From NCBI GenBank assembly GCA_026983775.1, contig JALSTK010000051.1:1-64000 (forward strand): 64,000 nt of DNA, read 5' to 3'. Made by a program: the position numbers and the translations under genes. The DNA comes from Calditrichia bacterium (GTDB taxonomy: Bacteria > Calditrichota > Calditrichia > Calditrichales > Calditrichaceae). Below are positions 7,588-16,311 of this stretch, one piece after another. Under the pieces are notes generated by a model. It searched no databases and was not told the DNA's origin. It saw only the letters and a list, made by a program, of their open reading frames with translations. Numbering within the stretch: position 1 is the stretch's first letter; each line of letters opens with the position of its first letter.

Positions 7588-8139
7588 ATGAAGGGCTCTG
7601 CCATCGGAATTGTGGAAACATCGAGTATCGCCAAAGGATTTGAAGTGGCTGACGCCGTCCTGAAACGAGCCGATGTGCAAATCGTGGTCAATAGAACCAT
7701 CTGTCCGGGTAAATACATGGTTTTAATTAGTGGCGATGTGGATGCGGTGAACGCCAGTATTGAAGCCGGCGTTGCGGTTGGGGCCCATACCGTGGTGGAT
7801 CATTTTATTATTCCCAATATACATCCTGATGTTTTTCCGGCCATCAGTGGTGTGGATCATTTGCCGGAAATTGAAGCCCTGGGGGTGATTGAAGGTTTTT
7901 CCGTCGCTTCGGTGATCGAAGCGGCCGATGCCGCGGTTAAAGCGGCCACGGTACAGTTGATCACCGTGCATTTGGCCATGGCCATCGGCGGCAAGGGATT
8001 TGTAACCCTTACCGGAGATGTGGCCTCCGTGCAGTCGGCCGTGGATGCCGGAGCGGCCATTATCGAAAGCAAGGGTCTGCTGGTGGAGAAAATCGTTATT
8101 CCCTCTCCTCGTCCCGAAATCGTTCAGGAATTTATCTGA
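7588..8139 (+). CDS. pduT: BMC-T shell protein with Fe-S pore cysteine (PduT-like)
   Basis: This 183-residue protein has two tandem BMC domains (about 4-88 and 92-180), making it a pseudohexameric trimer. The first domain has C-P-G-K-Y with Cys39, matching Cys38 of PduT, which co-ordinates a 4Fe-4S cluster in the central pore of the trimer. The second has the usual I-G-G-K-G loop. It probably conducts electrons between the lumen and outside, with the PduS-like protein encoded just upstream. It is the last gene of the operon and overlaps the convergent FMN-reductase gene by 16 bp. I see no terminator between them. An AGGGAAGGG ribosome-binding stretch precedes the ATG. Confidence 0.93.
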   Translation: MKGSAIGIVETSSIAKGFEVADAVLKRADVQIVVNRTICPGKYMVLISGDVDAVNASIEAGVAVGAHTVVDHFIIPNIHPDVFPAISGVDHLPEIEALGVIEGFSVASVIEAADAAVKAATVQLITVHLAMAIGGKGFVTLTGDVASVQSAVDAGAAIIESKGLLVEKIVIPSPRPEIVQEFI

Positions 8140-8663
8140 TTTTTCCTTAGAGCCTTTGTATATCGTATCAGACCTGTCGTTAATTCTTTTAGACGTCTTT
8201 GTAATTCCGCTGAAGGAAGATTCTCCCCGTTAAAATCATCGGCCGTACTATAGACAAAACGGGGGATAATCGTACAGCGGAATTCCAGCATCAAACTATT
8301 ACCGAAGGACATAAAGGACATATAACTGTTCTTCCCACCCGCCGCAATAAGAAATCCGATGACTTTGTCGTTCCAGACTTCGCCGGTTAGTTCCACGGCA
8401 TTTTTAAGAGCGGAGTTCACTGCGTAATTGTAAACCGGTCCGGCAAGAAGAATACCTTGTGCCCGGGCGATAATCGACTTCAGCTTAAGAACATTCAGGT
8501 TAATCTGGCTTTTGTCTCCGTCGCATAAGGGCAGAGGGAATTCACGCAAATCGACATATTCCACCGGAACGGCTTGTGTTTGTAACAAAGCAACGGCTTT
8601 TTCGGCCAGAATTCGGCTGCGGCTTTCCGGGTACAGGCTGCCGCTTAAAACTAAATAGGACAT
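8124..8663 (-). CDS. NADPH-dependent FMN reductase family flavoprotein
   Basis: This 179-residue protein has a flavodoxin-like fold typical of the FMN_red family. S-G-S-L-Y-P-E-S-R-S near the start is the FMN phosphate-binding loop. A-G-P-V-Y-N-Y at about 75 and the following A-L-K-N helix form the isoalloxazine side. It likely reduces FMN or small acceptors with NAD(P)H in the cytoplasm. It runs toward the microcompartment operon and overlaps the BMC-T gene by 16 bp. It is probably not part of the BMC, because it is on the other strand and has no targeting helix. Its substrate cannot be told from sequence. Confidence 0.85.
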   Translation of the reverse strand: MSYLVLSGSLYPESRSRILAEKAVALLQTQAVPVEYVDLREFPLPLCDGDKSQINLNVLKLKSIIARAQGILLAGPVYNYAVNSALKNAVELTGEVWNDKVIGFLIAAGGKNSYMSFMSFGNSLMLEFRCTIIPRFVYSTADDFNGENLPSAELQRRLKELTTGLIRYTKALRKNQINS

Positions 8664-8857
8664 GTTTTTTAGACTCCATAAATTTAATTCTAATCATTTC
8701 ATCCAAACATCGTGCAAGGTAATCAATCGCATAATGAGATATATTTATTCCCGTCTCCCGGCAATTTACATTTTCTTGAAAACTCTATTTGCAAAAGTGG
8801 AGTACGGTCAATAAATTTGGCGCGGGCAAACAAATCTATCTCTGCGAAAGAATCATC

Positions 8858-9487
8858 ATGAAACTAATTTCGATCCTGTTGTTTCCGCTACTGTTCATAG
8901 CTTGCCAAAAATATAATCCTCCCCGTTATTCGGCGCAGCAAATCGATTCCCTGAAACACACTTTTCAAACATACCTTATCTCTACGGAGCATGATTTTAA
9001 AACGGCCGACTGGTCTCCGCTGACCGCAGAAGATCGCAAGACATTTACCCATTTGCATTATTACCCGTATGATATCACCTGGCGTTTCGAGGGGCCTATT
9101 CATCGGTATACGCGGGTGGATTCCATTAAAATCCGCGGATCGAAAGCAGGAGATGTTCGTCCGGCCGTTCGTTACGGATATTTTGAATTTGAAAAAGACG
9201 GGCAAAAATTTCGATTACAGATTATTAAGATACTTCCTACCGAGCCCGGTCGTAAGGCCCATCTTTTTCTGGGTTTCTGGGATGAAACTTCCGATGTGGA
9301 AACCTATGGCGGTGGTCGTTACATCGATATAGAAGAACACAAACAGAATCGCTACATAGTGGATTTTAACTACGCCTACAACCCTTATTGCGCTTACAGT
9401 GATCGCTACAGTTGTGCCATTCCGCCTTTTGAAAACAGGCTGAAAATTGCTGTCAGAGCCGGTGAGAAAATTTACAAGGAACATTAA
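8858..9487 (+). CDS. DUF1684-family lipoprotein
   Basis: I start at the ATG at 8858, which gives a clean lipoprotein signal (hydrophobic run ending in F-I-A-C, acylation at Cys14). A start at 8789 would bury that signal. The mature part carries the DUF1684 hallmarks: a G-G-R-Y-I-D segment, D-F-N-Y-A-Y-N-P-Y-C-A-Y, and P-P-F-E-N-R-L near the end. The function of DUF1684 is unknown. It ends exactly one base before the next ATG, so it is probably cotranscribed with the two phosphatase genes that follow. Confidence 0.85.
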   Translation: MKLISILLFPLLFIACQKYNPPRYSAQQIDSLKHTFQTYLISTEHDFKTADWSPLTAEDRKTFTHLHYYPYDITWRFEGPIHRYTRVDSIKIRGSKAGDVRPAVRYGYFEFEKDGQKFRLQIIKILPTEPGRKAHLFLGFWDETSDVETYGGGRYIDIEEHKQNRYIVDFNYAYNPYCAYSDRYSCAIPPFENRLKIAVRAGEKIYKEH

Positions 9488-10444
9488 ATGAACCCTTATT
9501 TACAGATCGCTATAGAAGCCGTTCAGGAAGCTTCCCGTATTTGTCGGCAGGTGCAGGCTCAACTGATATCGGAAGATACGCTCATCAAAAAGGACCGCAG
9601 CCCGGTTACGGTTGCGGATTTTGCTTCTCAGGCCGTTGTCTGTCGGATGATACATGAGCACTTTCCGCAAATGGCCATTGTCGGCGAGGAAGATGCCCAA
9701 AGTTTAAGGCAAGAAGAAAATGAAGAATTGCTGGCAAAGATTCAAACCTTCTTACCGGACTGGTCCGTTCAGGATATTCTGGACAGCATTGATTTAGGCA
9801 ACGGTCAATCCGGAGAGCGGTTCTGGACTCTCGATCCCATCGACGGCACAAAAGGTTTCCTGCGCGGTCAGCAATATGCCGTGGCTCTGTCTCTTATTGA
9901 GCACGGTCAACCGGTGTTAGGTGTTCTGGGTTGTCCGAATTTACCTTACGAGGAGGGGGGGCAGCCGGGCACGCTGGCCTATGCGGTGAAAGGACAGGGA
10001 ACCTTTGTCCGTGAAATGGAGGGAAAGCGGTTAAAAGCGATTCATGTGGCTCAAAAGAAGGAGCAGGATACGGTGCGTTTTTTGGAAAGTGTGGAAGCCG
10101 GGCATGCCAATCATGGCTTGCAAGGGGCCGTAATGAGTGCCTTCGGTCGGCGTGCTCAATCGGTGCGCTATGACAGCCAGGTTAAATATGCCGTATTGGC
10201 CCGGGGTGAGGCCGACGTTTATTTACGTCTACCCAATCCTTCCCAACCGGACTATCGGGAAAAGATATGGGATCATGCCGCAGGAGTGGTTATCGTGCGT
10301 GAAGCGGGTGGCCGGGTAAGCGATATGTTCGGCCGGGAGCTGGATTTTTCCCGGGGGAAAAAATTATCGGACAACCGGGGTGTTGTTGCCACTAACGGCA
10401 ATCTGCATAAGATGATAGTGGAAACGATTAAAAAGGCGCAATAA
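9488..10444 (+). CDS. 3'(2'),5'-bisphosphate nucleotidase, HAL2-type
   Basis: This 318-residue protein belongs to the lithium-sensitive phosphatase superfamily. It has D-R-S-P-V-T-V-A-D near the N-terminus, the V-G-E-E-D metal site and D-P-I-D-G-T-K-G-F-L-R-G, which is diagnostic of PAP phosphatases of the HAL2/SAL1 branch. The C-terminal W-D-H-A-A-G metal site is also visible. It would hydrolyse 3'-phosphoadenosine 5'-phosphate to AMP, clearing a by-product of sulfonation or acyl-carrier-protein activation. The extra segment before D-P-I-D-G is typical of HAL2 and absent from CysQ. It directly abuts the DUF1684 gene and precedes an inositol monophosphatase relative. Confidence 0.87.
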   Translation: MNPYLQIAIEAVQEASRICRQVQAQLISEDTLIKKDRSPVTVADFASQAVVCRMIHEHFPQMAIVGEEDAQSLRQEENEELLAKIQTFLPDWSVQDILDSIDLGNGQSGERFWTLDPIDGTKGFLRGQQYAVALSLIEHGQPVLGVLGCPNLPYEEGGQPGTLAYAVKGQGTFVREMEGKRLKAIHVAQKKEQDTVRFLESVEAGHANHGLQGAVMSAFGRRAQSVRYDSQVKYAVLARGEADVYLRLPNPSQPDYREKIWDHAAGVVIVREAGGRVSDMFGRELDFSRGKKLSDNRGVVATNGNLHKMIVETIKKAQ

Positions 10445-10481
10445 ACGGGTAAAATTCCAGGATATAAAATGGGAAGTGGTG

Positions 10482-11294
10482 ATGAATAATTCCCTGATGG
10501 ATACGGCCCGAAAGGCAGCCCGGGCCGGGGGGCAGATTTTAACAAAGCATTTTGGCAAAGTACCTTCGGCAGCCATCCGCCGGAAAACAAAAAATGATTT
10601 TTTAAGTTTTGTGGATGAACAATCGGAGGCAGCCATTATTTCGGTTATTAAACGAAATTTTCCGGATCATGCCATTCTGGCCGAAGAGAGCGGCGCCCGG
10701 GCGGAGAGCAGCACGAATTTATGGATTATCGATCCTTTGGACGGTACGAAAAATTATCTTTCCGGTATTCCGGTTTTTGCTATTTCCATTGCCCTGATGC
10801 AAAAGGACGAACTCATTCTGGGAATTATCTATGATCCGTTGCGGGATGAAATGTTCACCGCTCAAAAGGGGCTCGGTGCTTATCTTAACGACCGAAGAAT
10901 CCGGGTCAGTCAAAAATCCTCACTCGGTGATTGTTTGGTTGCCACCGGTTTCCCGTTTAAAGCCAAACAATTTTTACCCCCCTATCTGCGCACATTTGAA
11001 GATATTTTTAATCATTCGGTAGGCATGCGTCGGATGGGTGCGGCAGCTATTGATCTGGCCTATTTATCCTGCGCCCGTTTTGATGCTTTCTGGGAAATCG
11101 GCCTGAGTCCCTGGGATGTGGCTGCCGGTACGGTACTGGTCCGGGAGGCCGGTGGTAGGGTCAGTGACTTTTGGCTGGGAGACCGTTTCCTTTATGGAAA
11201 TTACATGCTGGCCTCCAATGGTTTGGTTCACGATGAAATAGCAACCCTTATTCGTCGTTATTTTCCGAAATACCGAAAAGTATATCAAGATTGA
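10482..11294 (+). CDS. suhB: Inositol monophosphatase family protein (SuhB-like)
   Basis: From the ATG at 10482 the product is 270 residues, the family's usual size. GTG codons at 10476 and 10479 are alternative starts. The metal-binding motifs are complete: L-A-E-E-S-G, I-D-P-L-D-G-T-K-N-Y and S-P-W-D-V-A-A-G. The enzyme would hydrolyse inositol 1-phosphate or similar sugar/nucleotide monophosphates. SuhB also binds RNA polymerase in some bacteria, which cannot be judged here. It lies 37 bp after its distant superfamily relative and 59 bp before prs, so these three form a likely nucleotide/phosphate metabolism cluster. Confidence 0.87.
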   Translation: MNNSLMDTARKAARAGGQILTKHFGKVPSAAIRRKTKNDFLSFVDEQSEAAIISVIKRNFPDHAILAEESGARAESSTNLWIIDPLDGTKNYLSGIPVFAISIALMQKDELILGIIYDPLRDEMFTAQKGLGAYLNDRRIRVSQKSSLGDCLVATGFPFKAKQFLPPYLRTFEDIFNHSVGMRRMGAAAIDLAYLSCARFDAFWEIGLSPWDVAAGTVLVREAGGRVSDFWLGDRFLYGNYMLASNGLVHDEIATLIRRYFPKYRKVYQD

Positions 11295-11353
11295 GGTGCG
11301 TTCAATAATCAAATGAAGAAGATGTTTAAAAATATGGGTAGTAACCGAGAGGT

Positions 11354-12406
11354 ATGAAAGTGGTTAAGCCAAGTATTTCCAAAAAGCGGGGGGAACGGGG
11401 TGCCTTAAGCATTTCGGCCTGTGCTTCAGGGCAGGTTTTCGCCCAGCGTATTGTGGATCATTTAAATGAAATTTTAAGAAACGGCAACGATTTGCTTCCT
11501 TTTCGTTTGACCGAATCGGAAGAAATACAGTTCGCCAATGGGGAGATTAAGACCGTCATTAAAGAGAATATTCGCGGGGATGATCATTATATCGTGCAAT
11601 GTATGGATGATCCACTCACCCGGCGTTCAATTAATGATAATCTGATGGCCCTTCTGACCGCCGTAAACGCCGCCTTCCAGTCCGATGCGGATTCGATCAC
11701 TGTGGTCATTCCCCAATATCCATACTCCCGGCAGGAACGTAAGAAAACGCGCGAGGGCATCACCGCCAAACAAATTGCTCAGTTTTTGGAAGTATCCGGA
11801 GCCAACCGGGTGATTACCCTGGATGTACATGCCGAAGCAATCATGGGTTTTTTCAGTACGGCCAAACTGGAAGATCTGCATGCCTCCCGTACCTTGATTA
11901 ATTACTTTCGCGACCACTATGAAGCCAATCATTTGATTATTACTTCGGCGGATGTGGGTGGTGCCGAGAAAGCGCGCTTTTATTCCAAAGAATTGCATAC
12001 GGATTTGGCGATTGTAGATAAGGCCCGTGACTATTCACGTAGCAGCGTGGTAGAAAGTATGCGCCTGGTAGGCGATGTGCGTGATAAACATGTTCTGATT
12101 CCCGATGATATGGTGAGCACCGGCGGTACCATCGTCAATGCGGCCAAATTATTAAAAGATAAAGGTGCCCGGGATATTTATGTTGCCTGCAGCCTTCCCT
12201 TTTTCAACGGCGATGCGGAGGAAAAATTGGGCCGGGCCTATGAAGACGGTCTCATCAGCCGTATTATCGGAACCGACGCGGTTATGCACGGCGAAAATTT
12301 TATTAAACGTAATTCCTGGTACGATGAAGTATCCATTGCTCCGCTTTTTGCCCAGGTAATATACAATATCAATGCCAAACGATCGGTCTCGGAATTGTTA
12401 AGATAG
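11354..12406 (+). CDS. prs: Ribose-phosphate pyrophosphokinase (PRPP synthetase)
   Basis: This 350-residue enzyme joins ribose 5-phosphate and ATP to give PRPP for nucleotide, His and Trp synthesis. Family marks include F-A-N-G-E near the N-terminus, P-Y-S-R-Q-E-R-K ATP loop, L-D-V-H-A-E and S-A-D-V-G-G-A. The PRPP-binding loop reads D-D-M-V-S-T-G-G-T where most enzymes have D-D-M-I-D-T-A-G-T, and a longer C-terminus is present, so it belongs to a less common subgroup. It has a short N-terminal extension of about 20 residues. It follows the inositol monophosphatase gene and ends before a 277-bp gap. Confidence 0.9.
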   Translation: MKVVKPSISKKRGERGALSISACASGQVFAQRIVDHLNEILRNGNDLLPFRLTESEEIQFANGEIKTVIKENIRGDDHYIVQCMDDPLTRRSINDNLMALLTAVNAAFQSDADSITVVIPQYPYSRQERKKTREGITAKQIAQFLEVSGANRVITLDVHAEAIMGFFSTAKLEDLHASRTLINYFRDHYEANHLIITSADVGGAEKARFYSKELHTDLAIVDKARDYSRSSVVESMRLVGDVRDKHVLIPDDMVSTGGTIVNAAKLLKDKGARDIYVACSLPFFNGDAEEKLGRAYEDGLISRIIGTDAVMHGENFIKRNSWYDEVSIAPLFAQVIYNINAKRSVSELLR

Positions 12407-12683
12407 GTAAAGAAAAAATACATTCTTCTTCGGATTTTTTTCCCCGAAGGTTATGCACTTTTCTCTCAGATGATCATCCGGTTATATAGCTTCTATCGCC
12501 GTCCGCAGATTCAAAGGGGATAAAAAAGAGTATTTCTCAGTTCCGGTTCCCAATTCTTAATAATTTTGGCCCAATCCCGGGATTCGAATATTTTAACCGG
12601 ATTTGTTTTACACTCCTTTTACAAAGCCGTGTATTTGTTTTCGGTATTTTCCTTCATTCGAACAGTCTAATTAGGGAGATAAA
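12407..12683. other. Intergenic region after prs
   Basis: This 277-bp AT-rich gap has no convincing gene. A 6-bp hairpin (CTTCGG at 12428-12433 with CCGAAG at 12444-12449) could be a weak transcription end for prs, but its T-run lies in the loop and none follows the stem. The promoter for the hemolysin III gene must lie in the right half. No tRNA fold fits. Confidence 0.4.
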
Positions 12684-13322
12684 GTGCATTTTTTCAGGGA
12701 TCCTTTAAGCGGTTTGACTCACTTCATTGCCTTTATCCTGGCCGTTATCGGTCTGGTTTTTTTATTACTGCGCGATGCACATTCCGCCAGCGGTTTACAT
12801 CTGATCTCTTTTACTGTTTTTGGAGGTGCTATGATTTTTCTTTATCTCTTCAGCACGCTTTATCACTGGCTGCCTGTTTCCGGATCGCGCCTCCGTTTTT
12901 TCCGCAAGATGGATCATATGATGATATTTATCTTTATCGCTGCTTCCTATACGCCGATCTGCTTGATTTCCCTGCACGGGCCGTGGGGGTGGTCCATTTT
13001 GTCCGCAGTATGGGGCTTAACGCTTCTGGGAATCCTCTTCAAATTATTCTGGCTGAATGCTCCGCGGAAATTCTATACGGCCATCTATCTCTTGATGGGA
13101 TGGATCATCGTTATCGGTATCTGGCCTTTGAGCAAAGCGATCGTTACCGGAGGCATTTATTTGCTAACCCTGGGGGGACTATTCTATACAATCGGAGCCG
13201 TGGTCTATGCTTTAAAAAAGCCTGATCCGGTTCCGTCCGTGTTCGGCTTCCACGAACTATTCCATCTTTTTGTCATATTGGGCAGTTCCGCCCACTATTT
13301 GATGATGTATCGATATGTATGA
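12684..13322 (+). CDS. Hemolysin III/PAQR-family membrane protein
   Basis: The GTG at 12684 starts a 212-residue protein and is preceded by AGGGAGA. It shows seven hydrophobic segments. The N-terminal P-L-S-G-L-T-H motif and the later Y-H-W and F-H-E-L-F-H segments carry the conserved His and Ser/Asp metal-site residues of the hemolysin III/progestin receptor-like family. The family is membrane-embedded and probably hydrolyses lipids such as ceramide-like substrates. The bacterial function is not settled. It ends 8 bp before the convergent response-regulator gene. Confidence 0.88.
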   Translation: MHFFRDPLSGLTHFIAFILAVIGLVFLLLRDAHSASGLHLISFTVFGGAMIFLYLFSTLYHWLPVSGSRLRFFRKMDHMMIFIFIAASYTPICLISLHGPWGWSILSAVWGLTLLGILFKLFWLNAPRKFYTAIYLLMGWIIVIGIWPLSKAIVTGGIYLLTLGGLFYTIGAVVYALKKPDPVPSVFGFHELFHLFVILGSSAHYLMMYRYV

Positions 13323-13330
13323 CGGAAAAA

Positions 13331-14050
13331 TCAGGAGGATTCATCGCTGAACATATACCCGGCTCCCCGGACGCTGCGGATATAAACGGGATGCGAGGGA
13401 TCCTGTTCGAAGTACTTACGGAGATGGGCAATAAAATTATCCACCGTACGGGTCTCGATATCCGATTTTACATTCCAGACATTTTTCAGTAACTCCTGCC
13501 GTGAAATAATTTTACCCTTATGGTCGATTAAATATCGTAAAAGAAGCGCTTCCTGGGGTGTGAGCTGGAACTTTTTATCTCCTGCCTGGCAGGTCAGGTT
13601 TTCAAAATTTATTTCGTTTTTGCCGAAATGAATTACCGGGGTACGGGTTGTGGTTTCCTTATACCAGCTCTTACGTCTTAGCATTCCTTGTACTCTGAGA
13701 AGCAATTCATCCAAATGGAAAGGTTTGATCAGATAATCATCCGCACCGGTCTCAAATCCCTTTATACGATCCTTGATATCCCCACGGGCGGTAAGCATAA
13801 GGATCGGTATCTGGGGGTCTTTTTGCCGTAGAATTTCGGCGATTTCAAAACCGTCATAATAAGGAAGCATGATGTCTAAGATAACCAGATCGTACGTGTC
13901 GGAATCAATGTACTCCAGGGCTTTTTTACCGTCAGCCGCCCGTATGACCTCATACCCTTCCTCGCTCAGATTAAATTCCAGACCGATGGCCATGGTATCT
14001 TCATCTTCTACGAGTAAAATTTTTGCCCGGACAAGTTCATTTTTTTTCAT
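13331..14050 (-). CDS. OmpR-family response regulator
   Basis: This 239-residue protein has an N-terminal receiver domain (V-E-D-E-D acidic pocket, phosphoacceptor Asp in L-V-I-L-D-I-M-L-P, Lys in L-I-K-P-F) and a C-terminal winged helix of the OmpR type (E-T-R-T-V-D-N-F-I-A-H-L-R recognition helix, V-R-G-A-G-Y wing). It overlaps the end of the upstream kinase gene by 14 bp, so the two are translated together. The start is the ATG at 14050, where the M-K-K-N leader precedes the receiver. The target genes cannot be told from sequence. It is convergent with the hemolysin III gene. Confidence 0.92.
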   Translation of the reverse strand: MKKNELVRAKILLVEDEDTMAIGLEFNLSEEGYEVIRAADGKKALEYIDSDTYDLVILDIMLPYYDGFEIAEILRQKDPQIPILMLTARGDIKDRIKGFETGADDYLIKPFHLDELLLRVQGMLRRKSWYKETTTRTPVIHFGKNEINFENLTCQAGDKKFQLTPQEALLLRYLIDHKGKIISRQELLKNVWNVKSDIETRTVDNFIAHLRKYFEQDPSHPVYIRSVRGAGYMFSDESS

Positions 14051-15065
14051 CGGCAGGCACCGTTTTTCTACTACGCTTCAATAAATTTTTAATATAGTGT
14101 TTCTTAGAGACCCGATAAACAGGGAGTTCTATTTTAAAGGTGGTACCGTATCCCTGCCCCTTGCTAAACACACCGATTCGGCCACCGTGGAAACGAACCA
14201 GCTCGTTTACCCAATAGAGACCTAATCCGGTACCTTTAACCGAAGGACTGTTATGATGTTCCAACCGCTGGAATTTATGGAAGATCTTCTTCTGATCTTT
14301 GGAAGCAATACCCACACCATTGTCCGTAATTTCGATCAGAATCTTTTTTCTGGTACAGTTTAGCCGTATGTCCAGTTGAACGGGCTGGACCGTATATTTG
14401 GCAGCGTTATCGAACAGGTTATCAAATACAAGCCGGAACCAGTTACGATCCAATACGCATTGGCAGGAAGGATGACCGCTAATGCGGATAGCTTTGTCCG
14501 GAATGTGAACCTGCTCGGCCGAATCCCGGATCATCTGCCGGAGAACCTGATCGGAATCATAAATTTGGTAATCGTAGGCATATTTACCGATCGTTTTTTT
14601 CTGATCCAACCCGGAAAGATAGAGAATGGAGCTGATAAGTTTGTTGAGCCGCTCCACATCATTCAGCATGAGGGTAAAAAATTCTTGTTGTTTATCCCTG
14701 GGAATCTGCCGGGATCGTAATGTTTCCAGATAGAGTTGAATGGATGACAGAGGCGATTTTAATTCATGAGTAATACTGGCAATAAAATTATCATACATTC
14801 GGGTCAAACTGATTTGGCGGGTAAGGTAAACAAAGATCAAAGACATTCCAAGAGAGATGGCCACCATAAGGATTAAGCCGCTGATCAGAGCAAAGAGGTT
14901 GGTGTTCCCGGAAATAAGTTGCGGAGAAATCTTACTGCCGACTTTGGTAAGGATAATATAGTTACTTACATACCAATATATCCATAGCCCTAAGAGGGAT
15001 AACCAGGCCACCTGAGCCACAATAAAAATCAATATATGATAAAACAGAGAATGGGTTTTTTTCAT
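14037..15065 (-). CDS. Sensor histidine kinase
   Basis: I start at the ATG whose complement is 15063-15065 (M-K-K-T-H), because this puts the first transmembrane helix at residues 8-37. A longer reading from 15149 adds only a hydrophilic lead. The 342-residue product has two transmembrane helices flanking a short (about 25-residue) external loop. It has a HisKA segment with I-T-H-E-L-K-S-P-L, then an HATPase domain with N-A-A-K-Y, D-N-G-V-G-I and G-T-G-L-G-L boxes. No HAMP domain or large sensor domain is seen, so it may sense membrane state or an envelope partner. It is cotranscribed with the response regulator. Confidence 0.9.
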   Translation of the reverse strand: MKKTHSLFYHILIFIVAQVAWLSLLGLWIYWYVSNYIILTKVGSKISPQLISGNTNLFALISGLILMVAISLGMSLIFVYLTRQISLTRMYDNFIASITHELKSPLSSIQLYLETLRSRQIPRDKQQEFFTLMLNDVERLNKLISSILYLSGLDQKKTIGKYAYDYQIYDSDQVLRQMIRDSAEQVHIPDKAIRISGHPSCQCVLDRNWFRLVFDNLFDNAAKYTVQPVQLDIRLNCTRKKILIEITDNGVGIASKDQKKIFHKFQRLEHHNSPSVKGTGLGLYWVNELVRFHGGRIGVFSKGQGYGTTFKIELPVYRVSKKHYIKNLLKRSRKTVPADEKK

Positions 15066-15192
15066 AAATAGGATTCTTTTTTTATTCCCGATCCAATTTA
15101 CTCTTTTTACATTCTTTTTACAATTCTCCTCAAAAAAGATTGTTAACATTGCCTCTATATCGTATCGAGTTATTAACGTTAAGGAAAGAATT

Positions 15193-16308
15193 ATGTTTTA
15201 CAATCGGCTGCCGTCATTAAAAATCGGTGACTATGTGTTGCCGACTCCAATTATTCAAGGTGGAATGGGGGTGGGTATCTCTTTGTCGGGATTGGCTTCT
15301 GCCGTGGCTAACGAAGGAGGTATCGGTGTTATTTCTTCAGTGGCGCTTGGTCTTTTGGATAAGGATACAGGCCGTTCCTATCGTGAGGCTAATATCCAGC
15401 TGCTGAGAGAAGAGATCCGTAAAGCGCGGCAGCTCACCGATGGCGTGATCGGTACGAACATTATGGTAGCGATGACCGATTTCAACAGCCTTTTGGAATG
15501 CAGTATCGAAGAAGAAGTCGATATTGTTTTTATGGGTGCGGGCTTGCCCCTTCGTTTTCCGAAAGGATATACTCCGCAGCGCATTCAAAGTATCAAAACA
15601 CTCTTTGCTCCCATCGTATCTTCCGGTCGGGCTGCTCAGCTTATTTTCCAGTATTGGGAGAAAAGCTTCGGCCGTATTCCGGATGCCGTTGTGGTAGAAG
15701 GTCCCAAAGCAGGAGGACATTTAGGTTTCAAACGCTCGCAGATCGATGATCCGAAATTCCGATTGGAAAATATTGTACCCGATGTGATTGAAGTAGTGGC
15801 AACCTTTGAAGAACTTTTACACAAAGATATACCGGTCATAGCAGCCGGGGGAATTTTTACGGGTGCCGATGCCAGAAAATTTCTGGAAATAGGTGCCAGA
15901 GGCATCCAAATGGCCACGCGCTTTGTGGCTACTTATGAGTGCGATGCCTCGGACGCATTTAAACAAACCTATGTGGATTGTAAAAAAGAAGATATAGAAA
16001 TTATTCAAAGCCCGGTAGGACTGCCGGGAAGGGCGATCCGGAATGCGTTTTTAGACGGGGTTGAGGCGGGGGAACGTAAACCGGTCAAGTGTTCATGGAA
16101 GTGTATCAAAACCTGCGATTTCCGTACGACCCCCTATTGTATTGCCGACGCACTGAAAAATGCCCAACAGGGAGCCTTGTTAAAAGGATTCACTTTTGCC
16201 GGGTCAAACGCTTATAAGGTAGATAAAATTATCTCGGTTAAAGAGCTGTTTGCCGATCTGCAGCAAGAATATGCCCAATCTTTCACGGAAGAACGTATGG
16301 CCGTCTGA
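15193..16308 (+). CDS. NAD(P)H-dependent flavin oxidoreductase, nitronate monooxygenase family
   Basis: This 371-residue TIM-barrel FMN enzyme opens with P-I-I-Q-G-G-M-G-V-G, then A-N-E-G-G-I-G-V. A G-A-G-L-P-L loop and G-P-K-A-G-G-H-L-G carry the family's active-site His region, followed by A-A-G-G-I-F-T-G and G-A-R-G-I-Q-M-A-T-R-F phosphate-binding loops. Family members oxidise nitronates or serve as FabK-type enoyl-ACP reductases. The C-terminal C-x3-C-x4-C cysteines are seen in the NMO-like long class. It stands 127 bp from the divergent kinase gene and ends 3 bp before the convergent proline dehydrogenase gene. Confidence 0.87.
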   Translation: MFYNRLPSLKIGDYVLPTPIIQGGMGVGISLSGLASAVANEGGIGVISSVALGLLDKDTGRSYREANIQLLREEIRKARQLTDGVIGTNIMVAMTDFNSLLECSIEEEVDIVFMGAGLPLRFPKGYTPQRIQSIKTLFAPIVSSGRAAQLIFQYWEKSFGRIPDAVVVEGPKAGGHLGFKRSQIDDPKFRLENIVPDVIEVVATFEELLHKDIPVIAAGGIFTGADARKFLEIGARGIQMATRFVATYECDASDAFKQTYVDCKKEDIEIIQSPVGLPGRAIRNAFLDGVEAGERKPVKCSWKCIKTCDFRTTPYCIADALKNAQQGALLKGFTFAGSNAYKVDKIISVKELFADLQQEYAQSFTEERMAV

Positions 16309-16311
16309 CCA

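Noticed and set aside
9488-11294. Link of the two phosphatase genes to the BMC operon
   Set aside because: They carry no targeting peptide, are separated by a gene on the other strand, and have general nucleotide or inositol phosphate functions.
12540-12610. A TTCGAAT segment resembling a tRNA T-loop
   Set aside because: Neither the 5-bp T-stem nor an acceptor stem or anticodon arm can be formed around it.
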